DNA of 64,000 nucleotides, taken from contig CAWFFV010000101.1 of assembly GCA_963814985.1 (NCBI GenBank), forward strand, positions 181,122-245,121, read 5' to 3'. The position numbers and the translations under genes are program-made. The notes under the pieces are model-generated. The model worked only from the letters and a program-made list of their open reading frames with translations, was not told where the DNA came from and did no database searches. Positions 45,292-53,522 of this stretch are shown here, in pieces. Numbering within the stretch: position 1 is the first letter of the stretch; every line of letters starts with the position of its first letter. This stretch comes from CAWFFV01 sp963814985. Lineage in GTDB: Bacteria > Chloroflexota > Ktedonobacteria > Ktedonobacterales > Ktedonobacteraceae.

Positions 45292-45654
45292 ATGCTTTTT
45301 GCTTTAATTGAAGATGATGCATCTATCGCCGAATTAATAGGGACTATTTTAGAGTTGCGAGATCATCGTCTCGCGCATTTTTTTGATGGAGCATCGTTCT
45401 TTACTTCTCTCCAAACGGCGTCCTATGACTTTGTTTTGGTAGACTTCAACTTGCCAGGGGCTGTGTCTGGTTTGCAGGTGATCTCTTTTTTACAAAAGAA
45501 CATGCCTGCGGTTCCCGTCCTGGTTGTCACAGGAGTCAGTGATTCGTTCCTCAAAACTCTTCGGATCTTTTATCCACAAGTGCCCATTTTGCGCAAACCG
45601 TTCGCTGTTCGAGCATTCTTCCAGAGCATTGAAGAAGCTCAGAAATCTGCATAG
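45292..45654 (+). CDS. single-domain response regulator
   Basis: 120 residues from ATG 45292; an in-frame ATG at 45265 is an alternative. Receiver landmarks: LIEDDASIAELIG, FVLVDFNLPGAVSG (phosphoacceptor Asp), VLVVTGVSD and PILRKPFAVRAFF (Lys). No output domain. It converges with a histidine kinase gene 112 bases away on the other strand, which is the likely partner. Confidence 0.85.
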   Translation: MLFALIEDDASIAELIGTILELRDHRLAHFFDGASFFTSLQTASYDFVLVDFNLPGAVSGLQVISFLQKNMPAVPVLVVTGVSDSFLKTLRIFYPQVPILRKPFAVRAFFQSIEEAQKSA

Positions 45655-45766
45655 GATGAAAGAACCTTCATGCAAGAGAGAAAGAGAACTTTCTTCCTGC
45701 AAAAAGCAGGGCTGTTCGTTCTGTGTAGTTTATCTTTGTCTGATTCCATCTGTGGGCGGTGTCTGG

Positions 45767-46921
45767 TCAAACAGTGGAGTTGTTGAAAGAAGGAAGAGTG
45801 AGATGAAAGCAGCAACCCTCTCCAGGGAGACCGGAACTCTCAACCCAGATGCGCCCTTCCATTGCTTCAACAAAGCGTTTACAGATGTAGAGTCCCAACC
45901 CCGTTCCACGCGCTGAACCTGCTAGATCACGCTTGAGGCGTACAAATTTTTCAAAGAGCAGAGGAAGCTCTTCAGCAGGAATACCAGGACCAGCATCTTG
46001 CACACTCAGATGCACCGGGGAAGAAGGAGTCGCTTGCGATGCCCCAATGGAAATTTCTGTTTGCTTGGGAACATACTTGAAGATATTGGAAAGCAGATTT
46101 CGCACGACTTGACGAAGGAACTGTGGATCGGCCCAGACTATGATGTGATTGGGTACCTGCAAATAGATTGTGTAGGCCTCCACATCTCCAGGAGCCAGAT
46201 GCGTCAGTTCCTCCTGTAAAAGCTGATGAAGACGAACGACCTCTGGTTTCGCGAGAGGGATTTCGCTCTCGACTGTGGTAGCATCCAACATCTGATTGAC
46301 CAGATCGGTGAGTGTTTCCTGGCTTATGAGGGCCTGATTGAGCATGCGTACCTGCTTCATTGAATCTGAGCTCTCAAACTGCTCTTTGAGCAATTCGAGA
46401 TATCCTCTTAACACGGTCAGTGGCGTGCGTAACTCGTGACTCACATTCAGGAGAAATTGGTCTTTGAGTTCATTGATCTTGCGCTGTTGCTCATAGGCAA
46501 GAGTGGCGAGCAACCGTTCCTGCTCTGCGGTAAGAGCCTGCTGACGAGCAGCAGACACGAGATCTACGGCAGTCCGCAACCAGCAGGCAGTAAGACCGAA
46601 CACCAGTCCCATCGCCAATCCAAAGATGGCTCTGTCTCCAAAAGTCTGTCCAGGTGTTAAGGCGTATGGTGCTAAATAGAGAGAGGTGAGCCATAAGACA
46701 ATCCCATTCAGTGCCACGCTGATGAGCAGACCTCGGTAACGAAAAAACCAGCAGATACAAATGATAGGGAGAATCATGCTTGCAGCGTTGTGCACGAGGG
46801 GGAGAAAGAGCCAAATTCCAGGAAATCCTAACCCGTAAGAGAGTGCCACGATGAGAAGGCGTTTCTCTCTTGAGAGGGAGAGGGAAGTGAATGGAAGCAT
46901 AAGGAGTTGACGCATCTGCAT
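45767..46921 (-). CDS. membrane sensor histidine kinase
   Basis: 384 residues from ATG 46921, which has AGAGGTG upstream; ATG 46933 is also in frame. The first 130 residues contain about four or five TM helices (LLIVALSYGLGFPGIWLFLP, MILPIICICWFF, LISVALNGIVLWLTSLYL, AIFGLAMGLVFGLTACWL) with very short loops. A coiled segment leads to HisKA (DQFLLNVSHELRTPLTVLRG) and a complete ATPase (NLLSNIFKYVPKQ, VQDAGPGIPAEE, GTGLGLYICKRFVEAMEGR). It converges with the receiver gene at 45292. A small gene lies directly upstream. Confidence 0.88.
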   Translation of the reverse strand: MQMRQLLMLPFTSLSLSREKRLLIVALSYGLGFPGIWLFLPLVHNAASMILPIICICWFFRYRGLLISVALNGIVLWLTSLYLAPYALTPGQTFGDRAIFGLAMGLVFGLTACWLRTAVDLVSAARQQALTAEQERLLATLAYEQQRKINELKDQFLLNVSHELRTPLTVLRGYLELLKEQFESSDSMKQVRMLNQALISQETLTDLVNQMLDATTVESEIPLAKPEVVRLHQLLQEELTHLAPGDVEAYTIYLQVPNHIIVWADPQFLRQVVRNLLSNIFKYVPKQTEISIGASQATPSSPVHLSVQDAGPGIPAEELPLLFEKFVRLKRDLAGSARGTGLGLYICKRFVEAMEGRIWVESSGLPGEGCCFHLTLPSFNNSTV

Positions 46922-46929
46922 TTCACCTC

Positions 46930-47097
46930 TCATGGATTGGTTGGATGGGTTGAGGATTGAATCACTCGGCAGCCCTTGCCGAGTTCAGTCCCAATGATGA
47001 GAGAAATGAGAGCTGCGCATTCGTCGATGAGGGAAGCACGGAAGAGATCGCGGTTCTTTCCATAGAATAATGTATTTTTAATGATTGTTCTTGTCAT
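46930..47097 (-). CDS. small protein upstream of the histidine kinase
   Basis: 55 residues from ATG 47097 (GAGAAAG upstream), beginning MTRTIIKNTLFYGKNRDLFR and containing one hydrophobic stretch (LIDECAALISLIIGTELG). Its TGA lies nine bases before the kinase start, so translation may be coupled. No family is recognised. Gene reality rests only on position and the ribosome site. The region 47098-47562 upstream shows no supported gene. Confidence 0.4.
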   Translation of the reverse strand: MTRTIIKNTLFYGKNRDLFRASLIDECAALISLIIGTELGKGCRVIQSSTHPTNP

Positions 47098-47562
47098 ATA
47101 TGCTTTCTCTTTTTTTACAGAAAAGTTCTGTGAATACGTTGTTATTATAGGGGAATATAGCAATAAATGGAATAGATAAATAGAAAATGGTAGACACTAA
47201 CTTTCTTTTGTTTAACTCGTGTGGAACGGAGCTGGCTCGTTGCAGAGCAATTGCTGCTCCTAATAAACAAGAGAGGTATGTCTCTGAATGGTGCTAGGAT
47301 GAGATTTTGAGCAGGTGAAGAGCTTCTGGTTCCCTGCAAACAGGGCATCGTTGAGCAGATAAACACAGAGGTTTCTGTATCCACAGCAATTGGGCTTGAT
47401 TTCTTGGGAATACAATCAAGCAGGGAAAACAAGGAAATACCTATTTCCCGCTCTTTTCTGCTTGAATTGAGAGAACGTTACGCTCAAGTAAAGGTGAAGT
47501 GACCCTGTCTAAGTGGCAAAAATAACAGTGGGAAATGTTTTTCGTCTTGTCTGGAGGAATCT

Positions 47563-47721
47563 ATGCAACCAGTGACACCCCTCAAAACCGATCGACGAGA
47601 ATGGGACCCCAACGTGCTTTTGGATTACTGGCACCAGTACTTACTGGAACACAATCGACTTCATTCTCTCTGCCGAAAGGGAGACTCGAACCCCTTTCAG
47701 TGCTTGTTTGGGGTAACTTAA
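47563..47721 (+). CDS. possible small gene or truncated gene start
   Basis: 52 codons from ATG 47563, which follows a very good GGAGG site five bases upstream. The first 35 residues (MQPVTPLKTDRREWDPNVLL, DYWHQYLLEHNRLHSL) look like normal protein with many Trp/Tyr/His. The rest reads through the tRNA-like segment at 47670-47700. This suggests a gene whose 5' part was cut by an insertion or recombination event at that segment. It overlaps the end of the opposite-strand frame 48123-47641. Confidence 0.35.
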   Translation: MQPVTPLKTDRREWDPNVLLDYWHQYLLEHNRLHSLCRKGDSNPFQCLFGVT

Positions 47722-48123
47722 GCTCTGCTTGAGTGGACTTTTTGAGCGTAGCACAGTGGGATTTTTGTCCAATATTGTCCAGTTTTTCTTATTTCGGTCA
47801 AGTGCATTTGCTCTCAGTTTTTTGGGGAAGTCATCTTCGATCACATAGGGGTGTGGCGTCCGAGAAGGCTCATCAGAAAATGGGGAGAACCAATCCCTGA
47901 AAGCTAATGGGGACAGACCCATGAACTGAGCCACCTCTGTCTCCTCAATGCCATCATAGGCATTGTCGTAGAGGTACTCAAAATCAGTATCCTCAAAGTA
48001 TGCCGCGATAAACGTATCAAAAGCGTTTTCTACTTCCTCATCTGTATCATCTTCAAGGTACCTCTTTGCCTCTCGGATAATAACCCATGCGGCAAGTTCT
48101 TCCGCTAAGGAGGAAAGCGCCAT
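47641..48123 (-). CDS. hypothetical acidic protein
   Basis: 160 residues from ATG 48123, with no strong ribosome site. The first 100 residues are helical and very acidic (YLEDDTDEEVENAFDTFIAA, YFEDTDFEYLYDNAYDGIEE). The last 30 (KQALKGVRVSLSAERM) read through a sequence that resembles a tRNA T-arm and are probably not native. It follows the 74-residue gene at 48374 by 26 bases, so the two may form an operon. No family recognised. Confidence 0.5.
   Translation of the reverse strand: MALSSLAEELAAWVIIREAKRYLEDDTDEEVENAFDTFIAAYFEDTDFEYLYDNAYDGIEETEVAQFMGLSPLAFRDWFSPFSDEPSRTPHPYVIEDDFPKKLRANALDRNKKNWTILDKNPTVLRSKSPLKQSLSYPKQALKGVRVSLSAERMKSIVFQ
47670..47700 (-). other. tRNA 3'-end-like fragment
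   Basis: On the minus strand the segment reads AAAGGGGTTCGAGTCTCCCT, then TTCGGCA. This is a T-arm with the invariant TTCGANTC-type loop and a 3' acceptor-like run. No matching 5' acceptor, D-arm or anticodon arm is found upstream, so it is not a complete tRNA. It may be the copy of a tRNA 3' end left by integration of a mobile element. Confidence 0.35.
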
Positions 48124-48149
48124 GTGTTCTGGCTGTGCTAATTTCCACG

Positions 48150-48374
48150 TTACAGTGATAATGCGAATTGCGAACTTTCGTAAAAAAGTGGAGTATATTG
48201 ATACAGATAGCGTTCGGGTAGGTATATGCCTAACAGGGTATCAGCGACATCTTCCGGTTTTTTTACGTTCTGAAGATCCTCAAAGATACTATCTATGAGT
48301 ATGTCGCAACTGACCTGGAGTGCTTGTTGCTCCTGCGGGGTAAGTGCGTTCGTGTAAGCTTGTCCGATTGACAT
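48150..48374 (-). CDS. small hypothetical protein
   Basis: 74 residues from ATG 48374, preceded by an excellent AAGGAGG site; an in-frame codon at 48515 is not needed. The protein is predicted all-helical (MSIGQAYTNALTPQEQQALQ, DILIDSIFEDLQNVKKPEDV) and ends in LYQYTPLFYESSQFALSL. Nothing identifies a function. It is first of a two-gene set with the acidic protein downstream. Confidence 0.65.
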   Translation of the reverse strand: MSIGQAYTNALTPQEQQALQVSCDILIDSIFEDLQNVKKPEDVADTLLGIYLPERYLYQYTPLFYESSQFALSL

Positions 48375-49043
48375 TGTTCCCTCCTTGTCCCTGATCACTT
48401 CCATCGTGTTGTAACCCACATTCCGCAGTTTGGAAAACGGTTTTTCAGAATAACGGTGAAATACTCGAATTTGCGCCCATATTGCCTTTATTCTTGTTAT
48501 TGATCGTTGCAGCAAAAAACAGGGACTTCAAATGGAAAGATAAAATAGATCATATGTTCTTATTACAGTACTTTTAGGCTGGGCAATGAAATTGCAAAAC
48601 AAGCATAAAGAGCAATAATTAATATCAAAAATGCGTTTTCAAACTGCGGAATGTGGGTTTGTAGTTTTTTATACATTTTTAATAACGTTGAGATAACATT
48701 AAGTCAGAAATGTGTTACAATCGTTTTCAGTAAGTAAATGCTTTTATAGGTAAGCTTGTAGAGAAATGGAGGTGGCTCATCCGCACAACGTCGTGTCTCA
48801 AAATCATCAGCATCGTAGGTAGCTTCTGATTATTTCATAGATAAGCATGTGTTCTGATGGAGTGATACGAATCCAACGAGCTTGCCTGGAATATGGCAGT
48901 ATTTGGCTCTACCGGAAATGTTATATTTTGATACCATTGGCTTGATATTATTAGCAGCTCCTTTGACTCAGCACAGGTTCAGTATCGTTTATCGAGAATG
49001 GCAAGCGTAGAAGGAGTTTTGCCAACGGCATCGTGTTTTGTGT
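48375..49043. other. AT-rich region without a supported gene
   Basis: No frame with ribosome site and protein character was seen. The region is more A+T-rich than its surroundings from 48520 to 48740, and adjoins the transposase remnant at 49044. Confidence 0.45.
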
Positions 49044-49250
49044 TCATCGAGGGTAACTAGTCAGGTTGTCTAATAAGAAGGACAGCAGAGGTTGTCCCCG
49101 CAAAGTTGCCTCCAAAGCCGAGTAGATATGTTGACCCTCGTTGCGCAGGGTGGAGACAGAGCTACGAATGCGACGAAGGGAGATCGTCCCGCCGTCTTCT
49201 CTTCCAGGACGTACATGCTGGCGATAATTGGTAGTGTTGCAAGTAAAAAG
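49044..49250 (-). pseudogene. C-terminal remnant of an IS66-like transposase
   Basis: The minus strand reads NTTNYRQHVRPGREDGGTIS, then LRRIRSSVSTLRNEGQHIYS and ALEATLRGQP before a TGA at 49044. The RIRSxVSTLRxxG block is the pattern near the C-terminus of IS66-family transposases. Upstream of 49250 the similarity fades, so only the tail of the gene is left. The rest of the interval to narK (49251-49385) holds no gene. Confidence 0.5.
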
Positions 49251-49385
49251 CTGACGTATTATTGTTTGTGATAAAGAAATCTCCTCCTGAGTGGAATCAC
49301 TTCATGCTTTATTTTTCTGGCAACACACCAATATATGTATATGCAAGTTTACAAATATTATTAGATAAGAGAGGAATATCTTTCT

Positions 49386-50597
49386 ATGGAAGAGCAATCT
49401 GGCAACCACAGAGGTTCAAGTAACACAGTCATCGCATCTTTTCTGCATTTCGATATGAGCTTTACCATCTGGGTATTACTGGGAGCACTCGGTATTTTCA
49501 TCACCAAAGATCTGGGACTTAGTCCTGCTCAACAAGGCCTGATGGTAGCAACTCCTACGCTGAGTGGTTCACTCTTGCGCATTCCTATAGGTCTGCTGAG
49601 TGACCGCTTTGGGGGCAGACGCGTTGGGATTATCATGCTTATCTTTCTCTTCATCCCTTTGTTACTGGGATGGCTCATACCGGTCAATCTACCAGTCATA
49701 ATTTGTATTGGGTTGATGCTTGGTGTTGCGGGAGCATCCTTTGCAGTTGCACTTCCGCTAGCTAGTCATTGGTATCCGCCATCGCGGCAAGGTCTGGTAA
49801 TGGGGATTGCCGCAGCGGGAAATATCGGGACCGTCATCGCGAATATTTTTTCTCCTACATTGGCAAAAGCCTACGGTTGGCACAACGTCCTGGCGCTTAC
49901 CATGATTCCACTAGCGATTGTGTTGCTGGTCTTCTTCTTGCTAGCTAAGGATAGTCCCAACCGCCCTCCAGCACAGCCAGCGCGGCGATATTTGACAGCC
50001 ATGAAGCATAGTGATCTTTGGTGGCTTTGTTTGCTGTATGCTGTCACCTTCGGCGGCTTTGTCGGGTTGAGTACCTTTATGCCACTCTTCCTGCGCAATC
50101 AATATACCATGGACCCAGTAACCGCTGGGCTTTTGACGGCTCTGGCTGGCTTTATGGGGAGCACATTCCGGCCCCTGGGAGGGTATCTGGCTGATAGGTT
50201 TGGGGGAGTGCACATGCTTTCGTTACTGTTAGGCTGCATTGGAATCCTCTATGGGATTGCGTCTTTCTTGCCCACCGTTAGAGTAATGGTCTTACTCCTG
50301 GTGGTTGCAATGGTCTGTCTTGGTATGGGAAATGGAGCAGTATTCCAACTAGTGCCCCAGAGATTCCGCACCGAAATCGGCATCGCGACTGGAGTCGTAG
50401 GTGCCGTTGGTGGGGTGGGAGGTTTCTTCCTCCCAACGTTTCTCGGTAGTGTGAAGCAGATAAGTGGTTCTTTCGGACCAGGCCTGCTTACGCTTGCGCT
50501 TCTTGCCTTTGGTGTTCTTATCGTGTTACGTCTCCTGGTAGTGTTCCGAGAGAGTTGGCGTGTTTCCTGGATGGCGCAGTTGCCAGCAATTGACTGA
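49386..50597 (+). CDS. narK: nitrate/nitrite MFS transporter (NarK family)
   Basis: 403 residues with 12 TM helices. MFS motif A is present twice (GLLSDRFGGRRVG and GYLADRFGGVHM). The NarK signature is clear in the second half: CLGMGNGAVFQLVPQRF and GIATGVVGAVGGVGGFFLPT, and LHFDMSFTIWVLLGALG in helix 1 is also typical. It imports nitrate or exchanges it for nitrite. It lies in one island with a nitrate reductase and an unusual P-box sensor protein. Confidence 0.92.
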   Translation: MEEQSGNHRGSSNTVIASFLHFDMSFTIWVLLGALGIFITKDLGLSPAQQGLMVATPTLSGSLLRIPIGLLSDRFGGRRVGIIMLIFLFIPLLLGWLIPVNLPVIICIGLMLGVAGASFAVALPLASHWYPPSRQGLVMGIAAAGNIGTVIANIFSPTLAKAYGWHNVLALTMIPLAIVLLVFFLLAKDSPNRPPAQPARRYLTAMKHSDLWWLCLLYAVTFGGFVGLSTFMPLFLRNQYTMDPVTAGLLTALAGFMGSTFRPLGGYLADRFGGVHMLSLLLGCIGILYGIASFLPTVRVMVLLLVVAMVCLGMGNGAVFQLVPQRFRTEIGIATGVVGAVGGVGGFFLPTFLGSVKQISGSFGPGLLTLALLAFGVLIVLRLLVVFRESWRVSWMAQLPAID

Positions 50598-50819
50598 GGC
50601 ACCCGAGAAATTATCTCAGTCGGAAGCCAATGCTCGTTACAGGCACCATAGTGCTTTATCTGCGAGTCTCTATTAGAATTGTGATCTGGGGGCTATCATG
50701 GCCTGGAGCACACATAGCTCTGGGCCACCCTGGCCCATATGCAGTCAGATACTAGTTGCGAAATAAAGGTATATGATAGAAGAAGGTATCATGGATTCAG
50801 AAAAAGTAATGAGGCTTCT

Positions 50820-51896
50820 ATGAAGTTTATAGTATACGACCAACAATCCTCTAGCCGTCGTCTCACAAGGCTCTATATAGGAGCACTCAGCACGATTGCC
50901 GTTCTGGCTCTCCTCGGACAAGCCGTCATTCAGTTCTCTCTACTTCAGCAATCCAGTGATGCATTGGTCATCAACCTTGCTGGGCGTCAGCGTATGTTGA
51001 GCCAGGAACTAGTCAAGGCAGCGCTTGCTATCGACAACGCTACCAATGCTACCGAGCGTGCATCCGACATAGCAGAAGTGAAATCCGTCGAGGCCTTATG
51101 GATGCGTTCTCATAAAGGCTTGCAGCATGGGGATGCAGGGTTGAGCTTACCTGGCAACAATAGCGATGCTGTCAAGAAGCTCTTTACTATCATCGAACCC
51201 AGCTTTCAAGCGATGATCAATGCTACCAACCAACTACTTGCCGACGTTGAACGAGATCAATCGCATCCACTTGCTACCCTCAGAACGGATACTCTTCCAC
51301 TCCTTCACGTCCTTCTGACACAGGTGAAGAGCTTTCTGCCAGGGATGAACGCGATTGTCTTTCAATATCAAAACGAGTCGCAAGGGCGGGTCAACCAACT
51401 GAAAGAGATCGAACTATTCCTGTTTTCCTTGACCCTGGCCGTATTAACATTTGAGGGAGTCCTTATCTTCCGCCCCGCCATTCAGAGACTGAATAGAAGT
51501 ATTACAGCCCTGACACGAGCTGAGCAACAACTTGCTAACCACATGAAGGAACTTGAAACCAAGAACGCCGAACTCGAAGAGGCGTTCTCAGAAGCGATGG
51601 CAGCACATCGCAAGGTGATGCCCCATGCCAAAGTTGTGGCAGTGGGACACTACCAGGTACAAGGATCTCAGGGAAACTACTATACTGTTGAGAGTCGTGT
51701 GCTTGATGGGAATATGCTTCTGGCATGTGAGTGTCCAATGTATCGACGCAATTTGATTTGCACACATTCTCTTGCAGCAGCATCAATGCACAGTGCCTTA
51801 TTACGCAATCAGCGTGGAACATACCCTTCTTCACCCAAACCGATTGATAGTTCTTCTCTAGATTGGAGAGATTTTAGCAATCAACTGGGTGGATAA
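50820..51896 (+). CDS. NarX/PilJ-type nitrate-sensor domain fused to a SWIM zinc finger
   Basis: 358 residues from ATG 50820 (weak GAGG site). TM1 (LYIGALSTIAVLALLGQAVI) is followed at once by a P-box-like motif INLAGRQRMLSQEL, the signature of NarX/NarQ/PilJ N-terminal four-helix sensor domains. The periplasmic domain runs to about residue 195, then TM2 (LFLFSLTLAVLTFEGVLIF) and a coiled coil (LANHMKELETKNAELEEAFS). The C-terminus has a SWIM finger, ACECPMYRRNLICTH (CxC...CxH). There is no HAMP, kinase or MCP part. Beside narK and nasA, nitrate or nitrite sensing is the obvious inference; the SWIM finger would bind nucleic acid or protein. Confidence 0.82.
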   Translation: MKFIVYDQQSSSRRLTRLYIGALSTIAVLALLGQAVIQFSLLQQSSDALVINLAGRQRMLSQELVKAALAIDNATNATERASDIAEVKSVEALWMRSHKGLQHGDAGLSLPGNNSDAVKKLFTIIEPSFQAMINATNQLLADVERDQSHPLATLRTDTLPLLHVLLTQVKSFLPGMNAIVFQYQNESQGRVNQLKEIELFLFSLTLAVLTFEGVLIFRPAIQRLNRSITALTRAEQQLANHMKELETKNAELEEAFSEAMAAHRKVMPHAKVVAVGHYQVQGSQGNYYTVESRVLDGNMLLACECPMYRRNLICTHSLAAASMHSALLRNQRGTYPSSPKPIDSSSLDWRDFSNQLGG

Positions 51897-51914
51897 GGGG
51901 CAGGTTAACTCAGG

Positions 51915-52043
51915 CACTGAGAGGCGGCTGTGTGAAAAAGTTGCCTTGATTCGCTCTGTGAGCAATTGTAAACACAATCTTTGCATCTTGTTCAATGATC
52001 TCTCTGAAGAGGTTTAAACTACTTTGCACACAGCCTCTTAGTG
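51915..52043. repeat. MITE-like inverted-repeat element between convergent genes
   Basis: Ends CACTGAGAGGCGGCTGTGTG (51915-51934) and CACACAGCCTCTTAGTG (52027-52043) are inverted repeats, with similarity continuing inward (AAAAAGT / ACTTTG). The interior is about 90 bases and non-coding. The ends resemble those of larger insertion sequences with GGCTGTGTG termini, so it may be an internally deleted derivative. The TAA of the downstream FAD oxidoreductase (52038-52040) lies in the right end. Confidence 0.6.
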
Positions 52044-53522
52044 AGTACAAGCAGATGATGGTATTTGAAGAGGATTGTCGATCATCATGCCTGAGTCGAA
52101 CTCTTCCAGGAGCACCTGTACCTGGAAGCGGCAAGAGCCGCAACCAGTGCCGGCATGTGTAGCCTCGGAAAGCCTTTCGAGACTGCGTTTTCCAGCCTCC
52201 ATCGCTGCAAGGAGCTTCCCTTTCGAGACACCATTGCAGCGACATATCTGTGTATTATCCGGGAGATCTGCGATGTTAAATGCTTTACTCTGGATTAAAA
52301 GAGGAAATAACAGTTCTGCACGATTCTCCGGCAAGACTTCTCCTCGATCAAAGATCCGGAGTAGGCGGGGAGCAATTAGCTCATCGCCCAGTACAATGGC
52401 TCCTACCAGACGCTTGTCTCGAATGATCAACTTCTTATAGATGCCACGAGAAGGTTCGGTGTATATCACCACCTCATCGTCTTCGCGATCTGGTTCCTTC
52501 TCACCCATGACGACCAGTTCCACGTCCATGATCTTTAATTTGGTCGATACCCGAGATCCCTGGTAGACTCTCCGCGAGGTCGCGTTTGTGAGTCGCTCGG
52601 CCAGTATTTCGGCCTGTTCCCAGATAGGTGCAACCAGGCCATATGTCCTCCCACGATGTTGGGCACATTCGCCAATCGCGTAGACATCTGAACTACCACA
52701 TGAGAGATCGTCATTCACAAGAATGCCATAATCCACGGCGAACCCTGCTTCCCTGATCAGATCTATATTCGGTCGTACGCCAGTAGCGATTACGACCATG
52801 TCACAGTTTAAGGTGGACCCATCTTCAAAAGCCAGGTAACTCACCTGTCCCTCTCCAAGGAGAGCAATAGTCCTCTTTTCCAGATGAAAGTGAATACCCA
52901 TATGCTCAAGCGTTGCTCTCAAAATGATACTAGCTGAGAAGTCAAGTTGTGCATTCATGAGATAAGGCTCTACATGCACAACGTGCACCTCAAGACCACG
53001 ATTGAGAAGGCCGTGTGCAGCCTCCAGTCCAAGGAGTCCTCCTCCAATGACTGCTGCCTTCTTCGCGTGAGCGGTATACTTGATAATCCCATCACAGTCA
53101 TCCATCGTACGGAAGACCTGTACACCTGGCATCAATCTGCCTTGCCCATCAGAGAGATTTTCTAATGGAGGTACATAGGGAGCACTCCCGGTAGCGATCA
53201 CGAGCGTGTCATAGGGCTGCTGGATATTCCCTGAGGCATACACGAGCTTCGCCTTCTGGTCTATCGCGCTGACGCGGGTGCTTGCATACAGCTTGACTCC
53301 ATTCTCCTGATACCAGGAGAGAGAATTGATGAAGATATCATCGGGAGCATGGATACCAGCCAGCACGTTTGAAAGCAGAACACGATTGTAGTTGCCATAG
53401 GGTTCTTCACCGAATACGACGATCTCAAAGAGTTCTTTGCCGTGACGTGCCAGCACTTCCTCAACCAACCGCGCACCTGCCATCCCATTTCCAATGACCA
53501 CCAGGAGTTGTTTGCGTGTCAT
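52038..53522 (-). CDS. nasB: assimilatory nitrate reductase electron-transfer subunit (NirB-like FAD/NAD oxidoreductase with BFD-type 2Fe-2S)
   Basis: 494 residues. An N-terminal GxGxxG (VVIGNGMAGARLVEEVL) for FAD, a second in VIGGGLLGLEAAHGL for NAD(P)H and VIATGVRPNIDLI are typical of the NirB N-terminal half. The last 70 residues form a BFD-like 2Fe-2S domain: CRCNGVSKGKLLAAMEAG and GTGCGSCRFQV. No sulfite/nitrite-reductase domain follows, so it is not a nitrite reductase. It overlaps nasA by four bases (ATGA) and would supply electrons from NAD(P)H to NasA. The stop codon is in a repeat end. Confidence 0.85.
   Translation of the reverse strand: MTRKQLLVVIGNGMAGARLVEEVLARHGKELFEIVVFGEEPYGNYNRVLLSNVLAGIHAPDDIFINSLSWYQENGVKLYASTRVSAIDQKAKLVYASGNIQQPYDTLVIATGSAPYVPPLENLSDGQGRLMPGVQVFRTMDDCDGIIKYTAHAKKAAVIGGGLLGLEAAHGLLNRGLEVHVVHVEPYLMNAQLDFSASIILRATLEHMGIHFHLEKRTIALLGEGQVSYLAFEDGSTLNCDMVVIATGVRPNIDLIREAGFAVDYGILVNDDLSCGSSDVYAIGECAQHRGRTYGLVAPIWEQAEILAERLTNATSRRVYQGSRVSTKLKIMDVELVVMGEKEPDREDDEVVIYTEPSRGIYKKLIIRDKRLVGAIVLGDELIAPRLLRIFDRGEVLPENRAELLFPLLIQSKAFNIADLPDNTQICRCNGVSKGKLLAAMEAGKRSLERLSEATHAGTGCGSCRFQVQVLLEEFDSGMMIDNPLQIPSSACTH

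Noticed and set aside
47641..47760. A complete tRNA gene on the minus strand
   Set aside because: Only the T-arm and a 3' acceptor-like run are visible; no D-arm, anticodon arm or pairing 5' acceptor strand was found.
48150..48374. Toxin-antitoxin pair with the acidic gene at 48123
   Set aside because: Order and size would fit, but neither protein shows a recognisable toxin, antitoxin or DNA-binding motif.
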